Positions 1 through 11,895 of a stretch of DNA of 64,000 nucleotides are shown piece by piece. Numbering within the stretch: the first letter of the stretch is position 1; every line of letters starts with the position of its first letter. Below the pieces are notes generated by a model, which saw only the letters and a program-made list of their open reading frames with translations, made no database searches and was not told the DNA's origin. The position numbers and the translations under genes are program-made. The stretch is from Scolanthus callimorphus (taxonomy: Eukaryota > Cnidaria > Anthozoa > Actiniaria > Edwardsiidae), in NCBI GenBank assembly GCA_033964015.1, contig CM066912.1:8830371-8894370 (forward strand), written 5' to 3'.

Positions 1-1
1 C

Positions 2-343
2 TGCTACCTGAACCGATTTTTTGACGTAGACGAAGGACAGGCGATACTCGCCCTGGACACACGTAAACTCAACTGTTACTTACGCCACATGACTGATGCA
101 CTTTACAACCCGATACGAGACTGCATCGACAGACTGGAAGTTGACTTCACACCGACGCTGACAACAGTCGCTACAACACGCACACTAGAACGACTACTGA
201 ATTACGTATGTACTGGAAACCAGAGAACATTACGACCAATTCGACGACTACTTGGACGGACGGCGGAACGACAACGAAACGACAGACTGACTTTACTGGG
301 AACAAACGTCTACATTGACGACAGCGACGTTCTCAATAGCTGA
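2..343 (+). CDS. Unrecognised open frame, 5' end outside the window
   Basis: The frame is open from base 2 to a TGA at 341-343; the first ATG is at 89. The same frame stays open again after that stop, and the next ATG gives a 26-residue stretch at 398-478. The product is rich in Thr, Leu, Asp and Arg and shows no family motif I recognise. The coding strand is conspicuously rich in A and C and poor in T, unlike the AT-rich DNA that follows from about 700. It has no visible introns and ends about 165 bp upstream of the Harbinger transposase start. It could be the 3' end of another mobile-element or virus-derived gene, or a fortuitous open frame. I cannot name it. Confidence 0.3.
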   Translation, partial: CYLNRFFDVDEGQAILALDTRKLNCYLRHMTDALYNPIRDCIDRLEVDFTPTLTTVATTRTLERLLNYVCTGNQRTLRPIRRLLGRTAERQRNDRLTLLGTNVYIDDSDVLNS

Positions 344-643
344 GTTACAGTGACGCCATACACTGAGATCTACAACACCGACACTACGTCAACGACCATG
401 GAGACATTCAACTGGTTCATGGCCAGCGCCCAGACGGCCGTTGACAATGACACACTAGAGAGATTAAGCACCGCGTGAACGGGAAACGGAAAACGTCAAC
501 TTGGCGTTTGCCGTCTGCCGTGACGTTTACGCATCTAGTCGTTTAAGCATCTCGTCGATACGGGGGAGGTTGGAAACTAGTTTCCAATCTTGCGCGGGCA
601 GATTTCGGCAACATTTTTGTTTACAAGTTGCAAGGACGAAGAG

Positions 644-3600
644 ATGGCAGCAAAGCGAAGGTGAGATAGCTCTTTGTTATGTTTTTTGTTGTGTTCTTTT
701 CATTTTCTACTCAACCATGTCATCTCCAAGCCAGCGGCGACTAGTTTAGAAGTTGTTCATAGTAAATAAATTAAAAAAATACTCGCATTAGCCGGGATAA
801 AGTCCCTAAACTCACCGAACTTGCTTCGTAAAAATTTACACTCACTACTAGTGATAATTTCAAACGAATGCAAACTCCTCGCTAAAACAATATATTTTTT
901 GAGCTTTACAAAATTAAAATATATGTTATTCAAACAATTTAAACAGCCAGCCAAAACTGTAACATGGCAAAGTGCTGAGAAGAACCTGTTGCTTCATGAA
1001 CCAACATGAAGGTCGTGGGTCTGCTGTGGCTTCATGAACCAATTTCTTTACAATTTTGTTGAGGTAGCTGTAGTCTTGAGCTAAATTTCTCTTGACTTAT
1101 AAGAGCGAAAGTACGGCTAGGTGCTGTGGATTTTTTGGTTTAGAATTAGAAATGTAAACGTTGTTTTGTTGTTTAAACAGGCGTGAGCAAAACGAAATTT
1201 TGGAGCTTTTACTAGATAAGGACTCAGGATCTAGTGATGACTCAAGTGATGAGGATCTGGAAATGCTGCTGCTCTCTACAATGTTCCCCAGTGATAGGGT
1301 GCTTGGGTGCCATAAACATTACCAGGACATTACTGAAGATGACTTTGAAAATTTGTTTAGGTAAATGAAGGAAGCATTTAACAGCAGTCTCCAAATGACT
1401 GTTAACTGAATAGCAATAACTATTTTGTGTTTACTCCTATAATTTTTATTGAGAATTGGTATATTTCCTTTGATTGGGTTTTATTGCAGTCATATGAAAA
1501 CTAACTACTCTAAAGTGCTAAAGGGTGGGAGGTCGATCATTTGGGAGGTTGTCTAATGCATTCCCATGATTTCTTTCTCAAAGTACATACTGTAGTCTCT
1601 GTTGGTTTGTAAAGACCATATTATTTATAGTCATCTCATGTACATGTACAGTATCTTGGTTGTCCTCTCTTGATCATCTTGTTTTACTTTCCCACTAGAT
1701 TCCAGAAAGAAGACTATGAAAGGCTTGTCTGTGCCTTGGATATGCCAGCGACATACATTTGCCACCAACGGACTGTGTGTCCTGCAGAAGAAGCTCTACT
1801 CATTCTCTTGAGGCGACTTACGTATCCAAACAGATGGTGTGACCTTTCAACATTTTTTGGAAGACCTGAGCCAGAGTTGAGCATGATCTTCAATGAAGTA
1901 GGTTTAAGTTTTTTCTTTTTTTGTCATTAATTTTCCAGCATCAGGGAATTTGCCACCCACAGGTCTTTTGTACAATATAGTTTTTTGATTGATGTTTATA
2001 TGGGAAAAGCACAAAGGGTACCCTGGTCCCAGGGTGAAGTTTCCGTGTTTTCAAACCAAGTTTGAAGTGGTATTCGGGTTCTTTCAAATTGCCTCAGTGC
2101 TAATCCTCTCCCCTTGAATAACACGATTTCATTCTGGAAATAATCCTGCTGCCAATGAGGTGCTAAATTCGTCATCCAATGATAGGAGGCCCTGAAGCTC
2201 CACCTTTGGGACTGACGTTTTGATTGATAGAACTCAGAATCCTGGTGAGTGTCCCCAGGGTGAAGTTTCAGCAAGAAACAGAGCAATGAGTAGAATCACT
2301 GAAGCAAAACAAACAACCATTGAAATAACCCAAATACACAAAGAGTTGACCAATATGAATTGTGGGTACTCCAGAATAGTCCTGTACTGTGCTTATTTAA
2401 AAGGTAAAAGAGATGGACTGGTAGGGCGTAAAGTGCACATTTTTGGTTTCGATGCTCCTTTTATGCAATATATGTGATTGGCCCGAACAACCTTTTGAGC
2501 TTTTCCCTCATCAACATTAATTGAATCAACTATACATTCTTTTGCAAAAAACATTGCTCTTTTAGATATATGGATAGATAGGTAGGAACACAGTGTCACT
2601 TGCTCGTGACACCCTTTTGTCCCTCTTTGGGCAAACAAAGGGACATCACAGGCGATTGATGCTCCTATCTATATCTGAAAGCAGTGTTTTTGCAAAATAC
2701 ATATAATATATAAAGATTGGTCTTGAAAACAGAAAATAGTATGAAAACATGCCTCATAAAAATATATGGACATAATTTTACATAAGATGGTTATCAAAAT
2801 GGTCAGAATAAGATTTTTTTATTATTATTAATTTTTATTAAATTTTACAAGTTTTGAACAAAACACACACAGATACATGTAATACATTTAATGGTCATTA
2901 AATGAATAAGAATCTTGCCTGGCAAATTAATCAGGAACTGACTGTGAAACTCAGTCATAGACGACAAACTCATTTGATCTTACAAAACAAGGAGTTTCAG
3001 TTCTTTCAAACCTATTTTGGCCAAATTGCATTAGTTCACGTATACATATATCAATTTCAAGTCAGTTCTTTTTCTCAAATGCCCGGTTTGTGTCCTTCTT
3101 GATGTACACTTACAATAAAAAATAATTTTGTTGTTTTGTAGATTCTGTCAGACATATACAACAGATTCTCCCACCTGCTGGACAGTCTTGACCTTGTTTG
3201 GCTGGACCCGGCAGTTTTTTCCAGAGCTGTCTATGCAAAAGGTATTTATTGCAGGGATGTCCTTCCTTGTGTCAAAAATGTCATATGGTATATAGCATAA
3301 ATGTTTTTACTGAGTTTTTCTTCAGTACCTAATAGTTTGTATTACTGATGTTTCAGGGGCACCATTGAGAGACTGCTGGGGATTTATAGATGGCACCGCC
3401 CGACCTATAGCCAGGCCTACTCGAAATCAACGAATTATGTATTCAGGGCACAAAAGAGTACATTGCATAAAATTCCAGGTTGGTGGCCATATAATATCAA
3501 ATAATGTAAGCAAGGAAACCTGTTTCAGTTTAGGCTATCTTTGTTTTTATTTTTAAAGCAGTCTCACAACTCTCTTTAGCTCAAGTGTCCCAACCCACAC

Positions 3601-4319
3601 CAGTAACTGTGACAAAATCAAACAAGTCAGAATTGTAGCTAATTGTGTAATGACAGGCACTTCTAATTCTACTTCATCATTGGTCTAAGTCACATGAGAT
3701 AGTGCGCACGAAAACAGAGCTTCAGTTTGAGCGTGACTGATAATCTCATAAGTTATATAAAATAATATTAATAACTAGTTAAACTAGTAAGTTTAGAAAG
3801 GGGCTTAAAATCAAATAACCAATGCTATCTCTTTCTTCTCATTGTTTTCAGTCAGTTGTCTCACCAAATGGTATGATCTGCCATTTGTTTGGCCCGGTTG
3901 AGGGGAGAAGACATGATGCGTTCATGTTGGCTGAAAGTAACTTGCTGCCCAAAATGGAAAGACAAATGAACAAGCCAACAGGGGAGCCTTATGTCATTTA
4001 TGGAGACCCTGCTTATAATGTGCGCAGACACATAATTGCTCCTTTTAAGGGTGCTCGACTCACAGCAGACCAGGAGCTCTTTAATATGGACATGAGCACT
4101 GTACGCACTAGCGTAGAATGGGCCTATGGCAAAATAACCAGATACTTCGCCTTTCTCGATTTTAACAAGAATCTCAAAGTGCTTTTGCAGCCTGTTGGCA
4201 AAATGTATGCTGTTGGAGCCATTCTGGCTAACTGCCACACATGTTTGTATGGTTCAGAAACAGGGGATTTCTTTAACTTGGCTCCCCCAAGTATTGAGAC
4301 ATATTTAAGCAACCAGTGA
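644..4319 (+). CDS. PIF/Harbinger transposase (HARBI1-like), six exons, apparently intact
   Basis: Exons read as 644-660, 1181-1360, 1699-1897, 3142-3241, 3357-3478 and 3852-4319. All junctions are GT-AG, and the joined frame is 362 codons including the stop, the usual length for this family. It starts MAAKR and has an acidic N-terminal region, then a helix-turn-helix-like block (about residues 68-130). The DDE_Tnp_4 catalytic domain follows: first Asp in GFIDGT (exon 5), second Asp in YGDPAY and the Glu in SVEWAYG (exon 6). Known role: Harbinger transposases cut and paste elements with 3-bp TWA/TTA target duplications and need a Myb/SANT-like partner, which lies on the opposite strand at 4620-6174. 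Intron 3 (1898-3141) is the longest and holds a direct repeat (2028-2045 and 2256-2273). I see no stop or frameshift in the spliced frame, so it may still be expressible. Terminal inverted repeats could not be assigned by eye. Confidence 0.9.
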
Positions 4320-4619
4320 AGGGATGGCAAGGGTTAGCCAGGAAACGTCTCTCTAAATTTATTAGCATGGCAGAGGAGACAAACCTCATAAAAATCACTT
4401 TAAAAAAGCACAACATTTCACACCGTTTGCTGGCGTAGAATGAGCTTTTTGTAAAATAACCCAATTTTACTATTTGCTATCCCTCATTGAGTACTGTATA
4501 ATATGTAATATTCAACTGTAAATATAGTCTTTAAGCAGCTGGATTGCATTGGTTAAAAGAAATAGATTGCAGTAATCAATAAAGGAGGAGTCAACCCTCA
4601 AAAGTTATTTTACAAGTGT

Positions 4620-6174
4620 TTACAAAACAAAATTATGATTCTGTGTCAGTGCCTCCCACTTCGCTTGTTCAATAGCCATACGTTTTTCTTCTAGGGCCAG
4701 TTTCTCTCCTTTTGTTTGTAAGCATCATCATGCTTTCTTTCTAGGAAGGCCAACATAGATGTAGCTCCAACTCTCCCCCTTTTTTAGCTTTTCCTGCTGC
4801 AAAAATTGAATGAAACAGAAATTAGCAATGAGTTGTAACTAGCTTGCATAACAACCACAATGGGGGCACATGTACAGAAGAAGGGAAGGGGTGGTGGTGG
4901 GAGGAGGGGGAGGGGATGGAATGGATTTCCGTTAGAAGCCTTACTTGGAAATTTATCAGTTCTCAATTTTTGAGCACTAATGGATAAATGCCACAGAAAT
5001 GTTATTATGGTATTATCAATAATTATTTCTGGAACAAAATTTCAGCAATGAGCATCTACATTTTAGGAAAGCAAAAGAGAAACTTACTATCGTTCCCTAG
5101 ACCACTGTCATCTTCGTCATCATCCTCTCCACTTCCCTCATCTAATGACAGCTTCCTTTCTTTAAAGAAAAGTAAAGGCAGTATTATGCCAAAGTGCATC
5201 CATGTGGAGAAGTAAAAAAAACCTGAACCATAGGGGTGAATAGACTGTCGACACAACCTGCAAGCACTTGACTTTCTGTGTTACATTAAAAAATTGTCTT
5301 GGCCTATTAACACAGAAAGTGATAATTGGTTTCAGGTTGTGCCAACAGTCTATTCACCCCCATGGTTCAGGGTTTTTTTATGAGAGATAAACTGCACTTG
5401 GGGATGGGGATTAATTTTGGAGTTTTGTCCCTGTTGGTGTCAAAACTGTGCCAAAAAACACCTGGATAATGGCACAGTGACCAAGTATTTACTTTAGGCA
5501 TTTCAGTAGTGAAAATGTATCTTACTTGTATGAGTCTCCATGGCATGTTTTCGCATCTCAAGGCCCTTTTGTTTATCTAACTGCTCTTTAGTTGATTTTC
5601 CTTTGACCTTTGCTTCATCATTGCTTGGTCTGCCTTGTTCAAAGTTGATTATGTCTTCAAGGAGCTGCTGCATTTCGGAATAATCCTCCTCTGTACCAGA
5701 TCTAACATACAATTCATTCGAAATAATATCAGAATTATGTATTTCATTTTCAGAATATAATGTGTATCAGTGTTTCAGAGTCAAGGAAAGCTCTTACCCA
5801 TGCCCCATGCCCAAGGGTTTGGCCCCTTGCACTAGGATAAGTACATGGATAGCTTTCAGTAAAAAAAAAAAAAACGACTTAAAAACCAACAAATTACCAA
5901 AAAATGGGCAAAAGCTTCCCCTCATGTTAAGTTTAAGTTACCTTTTCAGGGCCTTTCTATCTTCACTTTTGTACTTTTTGATTAAGAGATCAAGGTGCTC
6001 TTTACACGCTCGAACCTTTACCGAGATCTCGAAAATGTCACTTAAATTCGACGCGATAGACTCGAATTCTTCCGTACAGTGGAGTTTTGGTCTCAAGGAG
6101 GCAACTTCTTTCAGCAGCATCACGTCGTGAAACACCTTCGGCCAACGGAAAGGTGGACTTCGCTTTGCCGCCAT
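4620..6174 (-). pseudogene. Harbinger-associated Myb/SANT-like DNA-binding protein, damaged last exon
   Basis: Exons on the minus strand: 6174-5942 (starts MAAKR, with a tryptophan-containing Myb/SANT-like start FRWPKVFHDV), 5701-5526, 5159-5088 (acidic, rich in D and E) and a terminal exon from about 4790 to the stop at 4622-4620. The terminal exon encodes a charged coiled-coil tail (LALEEKRMAIEQAKW) typical of the second protein of Harbinger elements. That protein imports the transposase into the nucleus and binds the element ends. The first three exons splice in phase. The last exon needs two frame changes, one in an A6G5 run near 4770-4780 and one in a CAAAAGG stretch near 4708, so the protein as it stands is truncated or wrong at its C-terminus. 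Arrangement convergent with the intact transposase is standard for Harbinger. Confidence 0.75.
5213..5380. mobile_element. 168-bp inverted-repeat element (MITE-like) inside a Myb-gene intron
   Basis: Two arms of about 47 bp, 5213-5259 and 5333-5380, are near-perfect inverted copies. Both start with TA, an A-run and CCTGAACCAT, and both contain GGGGTGAATAGACTGT or its complement. The element lies in the intron between exons 2 and 3 of the Harbinger partner gene, so it arrived after that gene. No clear target duplication is visible. Confidence 0.7.
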
Positions 6175-6878
6175 GTTATCCGCTTGAAAAAACAAAAACG
6201 CTTTTAGGGGTTTAAAAAAAATCCTTTTTGGTATCAAATGGTCTGTACTTTTCAGATGGCTTCCAAAGTATTTTTATGTACTTTTTCTGTGTTTAGTTGA
6301 CAAGAACAACGAGTATGACCCGAGCTCGAAACTCGCCTATCCACTTGATGTGCCTTTAGAAAGTCACTTCATAAAATTCTTGTTTTGAGAGTTATTTGAA
6401 ATTCATTGTGTTTGTGAGGATGCAAAAATGAAAGATGAATGGCTAGGAAACTCGATTAATAAAAGAACGAAAGAAGATAAAGTATAAGTGAATAAAAACT
6501 AGTCTTAATACTCACGTTTTGGCGTTTCAATCAGACGGGAAACATGTCCTCCTCGCGTATGGGCGGGAAACGACAAACGGCAGGACGCGACAAGCGAGGT
6601 CACGTGACCATCTCTCGCGTTTGCGGGAAAAAAATACGCGGTGCTTAATCTCTCTACTGTTACGAGACCTACCGCGACTGCTACTAGACACTTACAAGAC
6701 TGACACATACACATGGGCACACTCGCGCGCGCCACGCATGCAAAATCTAACGGTAAACAATGTTACAACTGCGTTCATTAGGCCACGCATACAACCATCA
6801 ACAAACCTTACCATACAACAATTTGTCAAGGCCGTATTCGCAGACATCATTTGCAGGCACACATCATGTGGCTTTATT

Positions 6879-7865
6879 ATGGGGAGAAATCGCACCGTCC
6901 GAAGAAAGAAGCGAAGATTCTCCGGGAATCAGTACACGAAACCACAGGCACAAACCAACAATGGTGGCTCCCAAGCTCAAGAAACGGCTGGGAAATCAAA
7001 GGAACGATTTTCAACGCCCAGCAGTGAGAAAAAGAGAATAACAGGCTATAGGCTGCTTGATATGGAAGTACTGGCCAACGTGTTCGAGTGTTTGAGATGC
7101 CCTGACTGCGGTGACTTCAGCCTTAAGCTTATGGACAATTCCACCAAAAGAAAAGGTTGTGCCTCTCACCTACGTTTGCTGTGTGATAATTGTGGATGGG
7201 TAAAAGAGTTTCTCACTTCAAAACAGCAGAAGAAAAGCTTTAAGTTAATCGGCGATTTGTATATGCTGTGAGATCGTTGGGCAGAGGGCACAGTGGAGCT
7301 AAGAAATTCTGTGTACAAATGAATGCCGCCACCTGCATCTGCGAAAGCGTATAGCAAAAACGCTAAAACAATCACAAATAATTTGAAGAAACTTGCTGAG
7401 ACGAGTATGAGTAAAGCTGCTGAGGAAGTTAGGGCCTGTAAAGAGGATGAAGGCAACAGCACTGCTAGTTGTGCTGTGTCATGTGATGGTACTTGGCATA
7501 GGCGTGGATATTCCTCTCACAATGTTTGTGTAGCGGCCATTTCAATGGAGACTGGTAAGGTCTTAGATGTAGAAGCCCTCACGCAACTGTGCAAGCAGTG
7601 TCAGCAGCACACCCAATTAGACAAAGAAAGTGAGGAATACAGACTATGGAGGGCTGACCATAATAACTGCAAGTCAAACTACCGAGGATCAGCACCTGCC
7701 ATGGAGACTGAGGGCACAGGCCGGATTTTCAAGCGATCAATAGAGAAACATGGACTTATTTACAATGAGTTATATGGGGATGGGGACAGCAAGAACCATA
7801 AAGAAGTGAAAGATGTGTACTTGCCTGATGGACCAGAAGTTGAAAAACAGGAATGCATTGGGCAT
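6879..7865 (+). pseudogene. Mutator-like transposase domain protein, frameshifted and 3'-truncated
   Basis: Begins with the basic start MGRNRTVRRKKRRF typical of the invertebrate 'Mutator-like transposase domain' family. A zinc-knuckle region follows (CPDCGDFSL, CDNCGWVKEF), then the core with CDGTWHRRGYSS, ISMETGKVLDVE, CKQC and YGDGDSKNHKEVKDVY, which carry the catalytic-type aspartates. The frame changes twice: it leaves the first frame near 7262 and re-enters a third at about 7322. The intermediate frame (7262-7321) reads YAVRSLGRGHSGAKKF and fits the family, so two indels separate the pieces. Homology stops after ECIGH at about 7865, where the rest of the domain should follow; the remaining open frame to 7964 looks unrelated. 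Upstream DNA (6519-6878) is open in the same frame but does not look like family sequence. Confidence 0.8.
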
Positions 7866-8508
7866 GATCTAAAATTACTTGGCTTCCTTAGAAAAGGCCA
7901 GAATCCAAGATGGCGCAAACATGAGTTCGGTAATTTCGATTTTCACACTTTTCGTCAAAACTAAACTTCGAGTGGCCGTAAAATTCACGCAGAACCTGGA
8001 TATCAATTAGTTCTAGGACTTCTGGTATTCGAAAGGTGAGATCGCTTCGAAATTATCTTAGTTTATGCCTTTGTTTTGCTTCGCTTCGGCGCCCTTTCGA
8101 AAGCACGATTTCACAGATCACTAGAGCAGAAAAATTAAGACTTTTCGGTTAGTTAACCCGCATTATATAGCAGAATAGAGCTCTCTTTAAGTGCTTATAA
8201 GCATTCTTGAGGGATTTAAGTCAAGCTTTCCACAGATTTCAATTATTTCGTACGGAGTTTGTTGTATTTGGAATCAGCGGATTTACACGAGGAAACCCCA
8301 AAATGTGTGACAAAAAATGATACTAACTTTTCTAACATTGTAATTTCTTTTATAGCCAAATTCTGTTGATATGATGTCAAATACATACAAATTTGACTAA
8401 GCTTAACTGTTTAAACAGTTTAATTGTCAAATTTTGCTTGTAAATTTGTTTGTAAAGATAAATGTGCCTACAAAATTATATAATTTATATATATTTCTTT
8501 TAGCTGAC
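7866..8508. other. Putative 5' flank and leader of cassette copy 1
   Basis: No gene is seen. At 7905-7918 there is a CCAAGATGGCGC motif that resembles the YY1-type downstream initiator; a closely similar CAAGATGGCG carries the start codon of cassette copy 2 at 15504. A GT donor follows at about 7930. This suggests a short non-coding first exon spliced to the exon at 8504. This is inference from motif and position only. Confidence 0.3.
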
Positions 8509-9868
8509 ATGCCTTCATCCAGACCTACCTTTCGGTATAGGGAAAATGGTGATCTGGAGTATGCCGGTACTCAGAGGGCCAAGGAAGTAGCCAGGAATGT
8601 GAAGACGATGAAGGCAGACAAACAATTTGGTCCTGTTTTGAGTAAAGATGAGGTATTTGTTACTCCTTATGGGAAATAATAACACTGCCTGTATAATATA
8701 TGTTTTTCTATATTATTTGATAAATAACATGACATTACAAATTGTGCTTTTAGGTAGAGAATGAAGCTATGGCGAGGGTGAGGAGTGCAGGTGGGGATAC
8801 CGGTGACCAAGAGTGGGTTTTGAGCCAGAGCTCCCTACAGTTTGGGATGTACCGGGGAAAGACTTTTGTCTGGTTGCTAAGAAAAATAACATGGTTGGGC
8901 AGTTATGGTCCTGTCAACCGATGAGCGAAAAAGGAGTCAGCGAGGCATCCAACAGGCAATTTCCAATGGGGCAACAAGGAAAACCTTTATCGGTATATTT
9001 GTGTTTTTCTAAATGTATATGCAACTTTCTATTACTATAACTCACTTGACTTGTAACACTTTACACTGACTCAGAGTCACCGAAATCCATTCAGGCGTAC
9101 AGTTGTGACAATCTGTTGCATTATGTAATGGGTTCGAGTCCCATATGGATCATGGTGCAACTCAAAGCAGTGTTATCATCTAATTTTCTCTTTCGTTTTG
9201 TCCTCCTCTCTCTTTCCTTTCAGATCAAATTGTAGATAAGTCATGTTTATTATTTTTTTAAATGTTTCATTGCATAGGTGTATATTACCGGTATAAATAT
9301 TTACTTGTGCCCATTTTTACAGCTCTTAGGCGACAACGGGAAGATGGCAGTCTAGACCCTGGCAAGGAATCTGTAGGTTTGGCGATTTTGGTGATGTGAC
9401 GAGAGAGGCCTTGATAAACTCCAGAGATCCAAAGCATCAGGCCTGGTTAAGAATAATAACGAGACTACCAGTCTCAATACTCCCGGTAGTCTTATGGACA
9501 GATTGGCCACATACGCAAGAAGCAAGAGGCAGGTGGAGGCTGTGGAGCACACTGACGATGCTCAGCTTGTCCAGGCTCTCGACGAGTTTGAACAAAGCCA
9601 GCAGAGCCAGTGTCGTCCGCAAGAAACCACACCTCTGACAAGACAGGTAAATAAATAAATAAATTATGTCTGTGGCGTAAGAATTGATCAAAATACAAAA
9701 TGCTATGCCTTGTCTTCTAAAAAACAGAGTCTAACTTGGGAATTTAATGTCATACAGATCGAGCTACCGAAGGCCTGGCAGCAGAGTATGCCAGAGCAGC
9801 TGCAGTCATGGCTGGACAATGCATTATACGTGATAGATCCAGTGAGTGGGAGACAGAGCCTAAAACCA
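8509..9868 (+). pseudogene. Cassette copy 1, 5' part (N-terminal exons, 'YRGKTF' domain)
   Basis: The first coding exon 8509-8652 is flanked by AG and GT and gives 48 residues (MPSSRPTFRYRENGDLEY...). The second exon starts at 8754 with VENEA and contains SSLQFGMYRGKTFVWLL, then loses frame after about 8880. Further exons are recognisable near 9323-9650 (DPKHQAW) and from about 9760 (LPKAWQQSMPEQLQSW). It matches copy 5 (61777-62925), introns included, over about 1.2 kb, so the two derive from a recent duplication. The match ends abruptly at about 9868 after GRQSLKPG, where hAT-related DNA begins. I do not know the cellular role of the family. The repeated occurrence, decay and association with other transposons point to a mobile element. 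Confidence 0.65.
9070..9165 (+). repeat. tRNA-like (B-box) repeat, intronic copy
   Basis: Contains GGGTTCGAGTCCC, which fits the T-arm/B-box of a tRNA, flanked by CACCGAAATCCATTCAGG and ATATGGATCATGG. Near copies occur at 62100-62195 (same intron of copy 5) and 60815-60895 (after the stop of copy 4). No complete cloverleaf is visible, so it is tRNA-like sequence and not a tRNA gene. Confidence 0.45.
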
Positions 9869-9989
9869 GGGATACTCACTCATGTTCTTGTATTACAGAT
9901 AATTATTAAAATATACCAAACGCTTTATATGTTGTCATTTTTGCGATTAAACTAAGCCCGCGCACAGCACGCTAGCTTTGTTTTTTATT

Positions 9990-10200
9990 ACATCACGCCT
10001 CGGAAACGGCCGGAAACTGTCGGATGCCGTCAGAAACCGCCGGATGCCACCGGGAAATCTTCCCGGTTCAAATTTCTGCAAACAGGGGTGGGAGTGAGTA
10101 GTCTGTCGAGTAAGTAGGAACTCACTCAAAACGCTTGTCGATTGGCTAGACGCAATTCGATTGTGTTGGAACTCACTCACAACTCTTTCTAGTTGGCTAA
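9990..10200 (+). promoter_or_regulatory. Repeat-rich upstream region of the hAT gene
   Basis: Short motifs recur: CGGAAAC/CGGATGCC several times in 9998-10060, GGAACTCACTCA-type repeats near 10107 and 10160, and two ATTGGCTA/GTTGGCTAA (CCAAT-type) boxes near 10140 and 10193. Subterminal motif clusters of this kind are known transposase-binding or promoter regions in hAT elements. The function here is inferred. Confidence 0.4.
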
Positions 10201-10236
10201 TCAAGACGCAAACTACCTAGGAAACTACTGACAACA

Positions 10237-10243
10237 GTATAAA
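10237..10243 (+). promoter_or_regulatory. TATA box of the hAT transposase gene
   Basis: TATAAAA lies 97 bp upstream of the first codon used in the hAT reading frame, downstream of two CCAAT-type boxes and just before a pyrimidine-rich stretch (CTCCCTCTTCGCC) that could hold the transcription start. Confidence 0.5.
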
Positions 10244-10333
10244 ACAGGCAATTCCTCCCTCTTCGCCTCGTTGATTCTCACTGAGTTCGATTCACCGCAT
10301 AAGAACTTGCTCAGGAGTTAACGAAGGAATACA

Positions 10334-11895
10334 TTGATCGATCCAGTCTGTCGGAGAGAGGATTGTTCTGCCTACGACACTGGCTTGGTTCTCGGCGAAA
10401 TCGGGACGTATTCTGATTATGCTAAGCTGAGGTTTATCGAGAATATCTGTAAACCAGGTGAGCTTTTCGAATTTCCAGTGTCAATTGAGAATGGTAAATC
10501 TCGTAAGTTTGTCTTGAGCTGGCTAACAAAATACTCATGGTTAGCCTATTCTAAATATCTTGATGGAGCTTTTTGTTTACCATGTGTATGCTTTGGTGTC
10601 TACTGCGGGCGAAATGCGAACAGGCTAGATAAATTATTGAAGTCTCCGCTTGCATTTCGGACCTCAGCCGCCTCACGTTTCAGCAAACACTCGAGCGGAA
10701 AATGTGAAATGCATAATTTTGCTGTCAACGCGCTAAGTGATTTTGTGAGAAATATGCACAGAGGAGCGGGAGCAGTCCCTATTGATGAGCAGATAAGTAA
10801 CAGGCTTCGGCAGTATATCGCTAGAAATCGAGAAATTCTTAAGTCCCTTTTCAAACAATTATTTTCTGTGGGAAAAAACAACATCCCACTGAGAGGCAAG
10901 AGAGATGATGATCCAACCAATGTTAGCCTCTCAGGCAATTTCCAGGCACTACTTGAATTCCGCGTAGACAGTGGGGACCAGACACTGCAACAGCACCTGG
11001 AAACTGCACCAAGAAATGCGACATATATTTCTAAGACAATTCAGAACGAGATGATCGAAACTGTAGGTGCTTACATATTGAATACACTGTCAAAGGAAAT
11101 AAGAGAGAGCAAATATTTTTCTGTTATGGCAGATGAAGCTGCTGACATTTCAAATAAAGAAAACCTTTGTGTAGTAATAAGGTTTCTTGATGTAACAGAA
11201 ACAGTAAGGGAAGAATTTGTTGGATATTATCTTTGTGAGGAAGGAACAGCGCGGCAGGTTCACAGGGACAATGCTCCAGCTGCAACCCCTGAGGACTACT
11301 ACAGGAACAACTTGACTAGAGTATTCCTTGACCATGTGATCCAACAACTTAATACAAGGTTCCAGGATGATGTATTTGTCTGCTACAGAGCCTTTCAATT
11401 ATTCCTTCTATTTTATTAGCTACTGACCCTGCTTGGAAGAATAATGTTTTAGAATTCTGTGATCATTACAGACAGGACATGCCCAATTATGTAGGTTTGC
11501 AAGCAGAGCTTTTGTTGTGGGAAACAATGTGGAAGAGAAAAGATGCCAGAGGAGATGAAATACCAGACAGTTTAGATGCTACACTGGAGGATATTGACAA
11601 GAATGCATATATCAATATATATTCCATGCTAAAAAATCCTCATCACCATTCCAATTTCCTCTGCATCTTGTGAAAGGTCAATCTCAACCCTTAGAAATCT
11701 AAAGAACTACTTAAGAAATACAATGACCCAGGACAGACTTAATAGATTGGCACTGATGCATGCTCACAGAGACATGGAATTTAACATGGACAGTATCGTA
11801 GATTTATTTGCCAATTTACATCCCAGAAGAATGAGAATGGAAAACATTTGGCCTAATTTTCATACCAGTGTTTCTAGAGTACATAATCCTTAAAC
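10334..11895 (+). pseudogene. hAT-family transposase (ZMYM/TTF-type zinc finger plus hAT dimerisation), internally deleted
   Basis: The first frame (10334-11419) encodes a TTF-type zinc-finger region (AFCLPCVCFG; later HSSGKCEMHNFAV) and the start of the transposase core (ADEAADISNKENLCVVIRF). After EEGTA (about 11250) it jumps to VHRDNAPAATPEDYYR; in this family the central catalytic part, including the glycine-rich DGA stretch, lies between, so several hundred bases are missing. A frame change at about 11390 is followed by ATDPAWKNNVLEFCDHYR, and another at about 11635 by SCERSISTLRNLKNYLRN, the hAT C-terminal dimerisation domain. The frame ends at TAA 11893-11895. It resembles the proteins annotated as '52 kDa repressor of protein kinase inhibitor-like' in invertebrates. 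The element sits where cassette copy 1 is interrupted. Confidence 0.85.

Noticed and set aside
3861..4238. 125-residue minus-strand open frame.
   Set aside because: Shadow of the conserved last exon of the Harbinger transposase.
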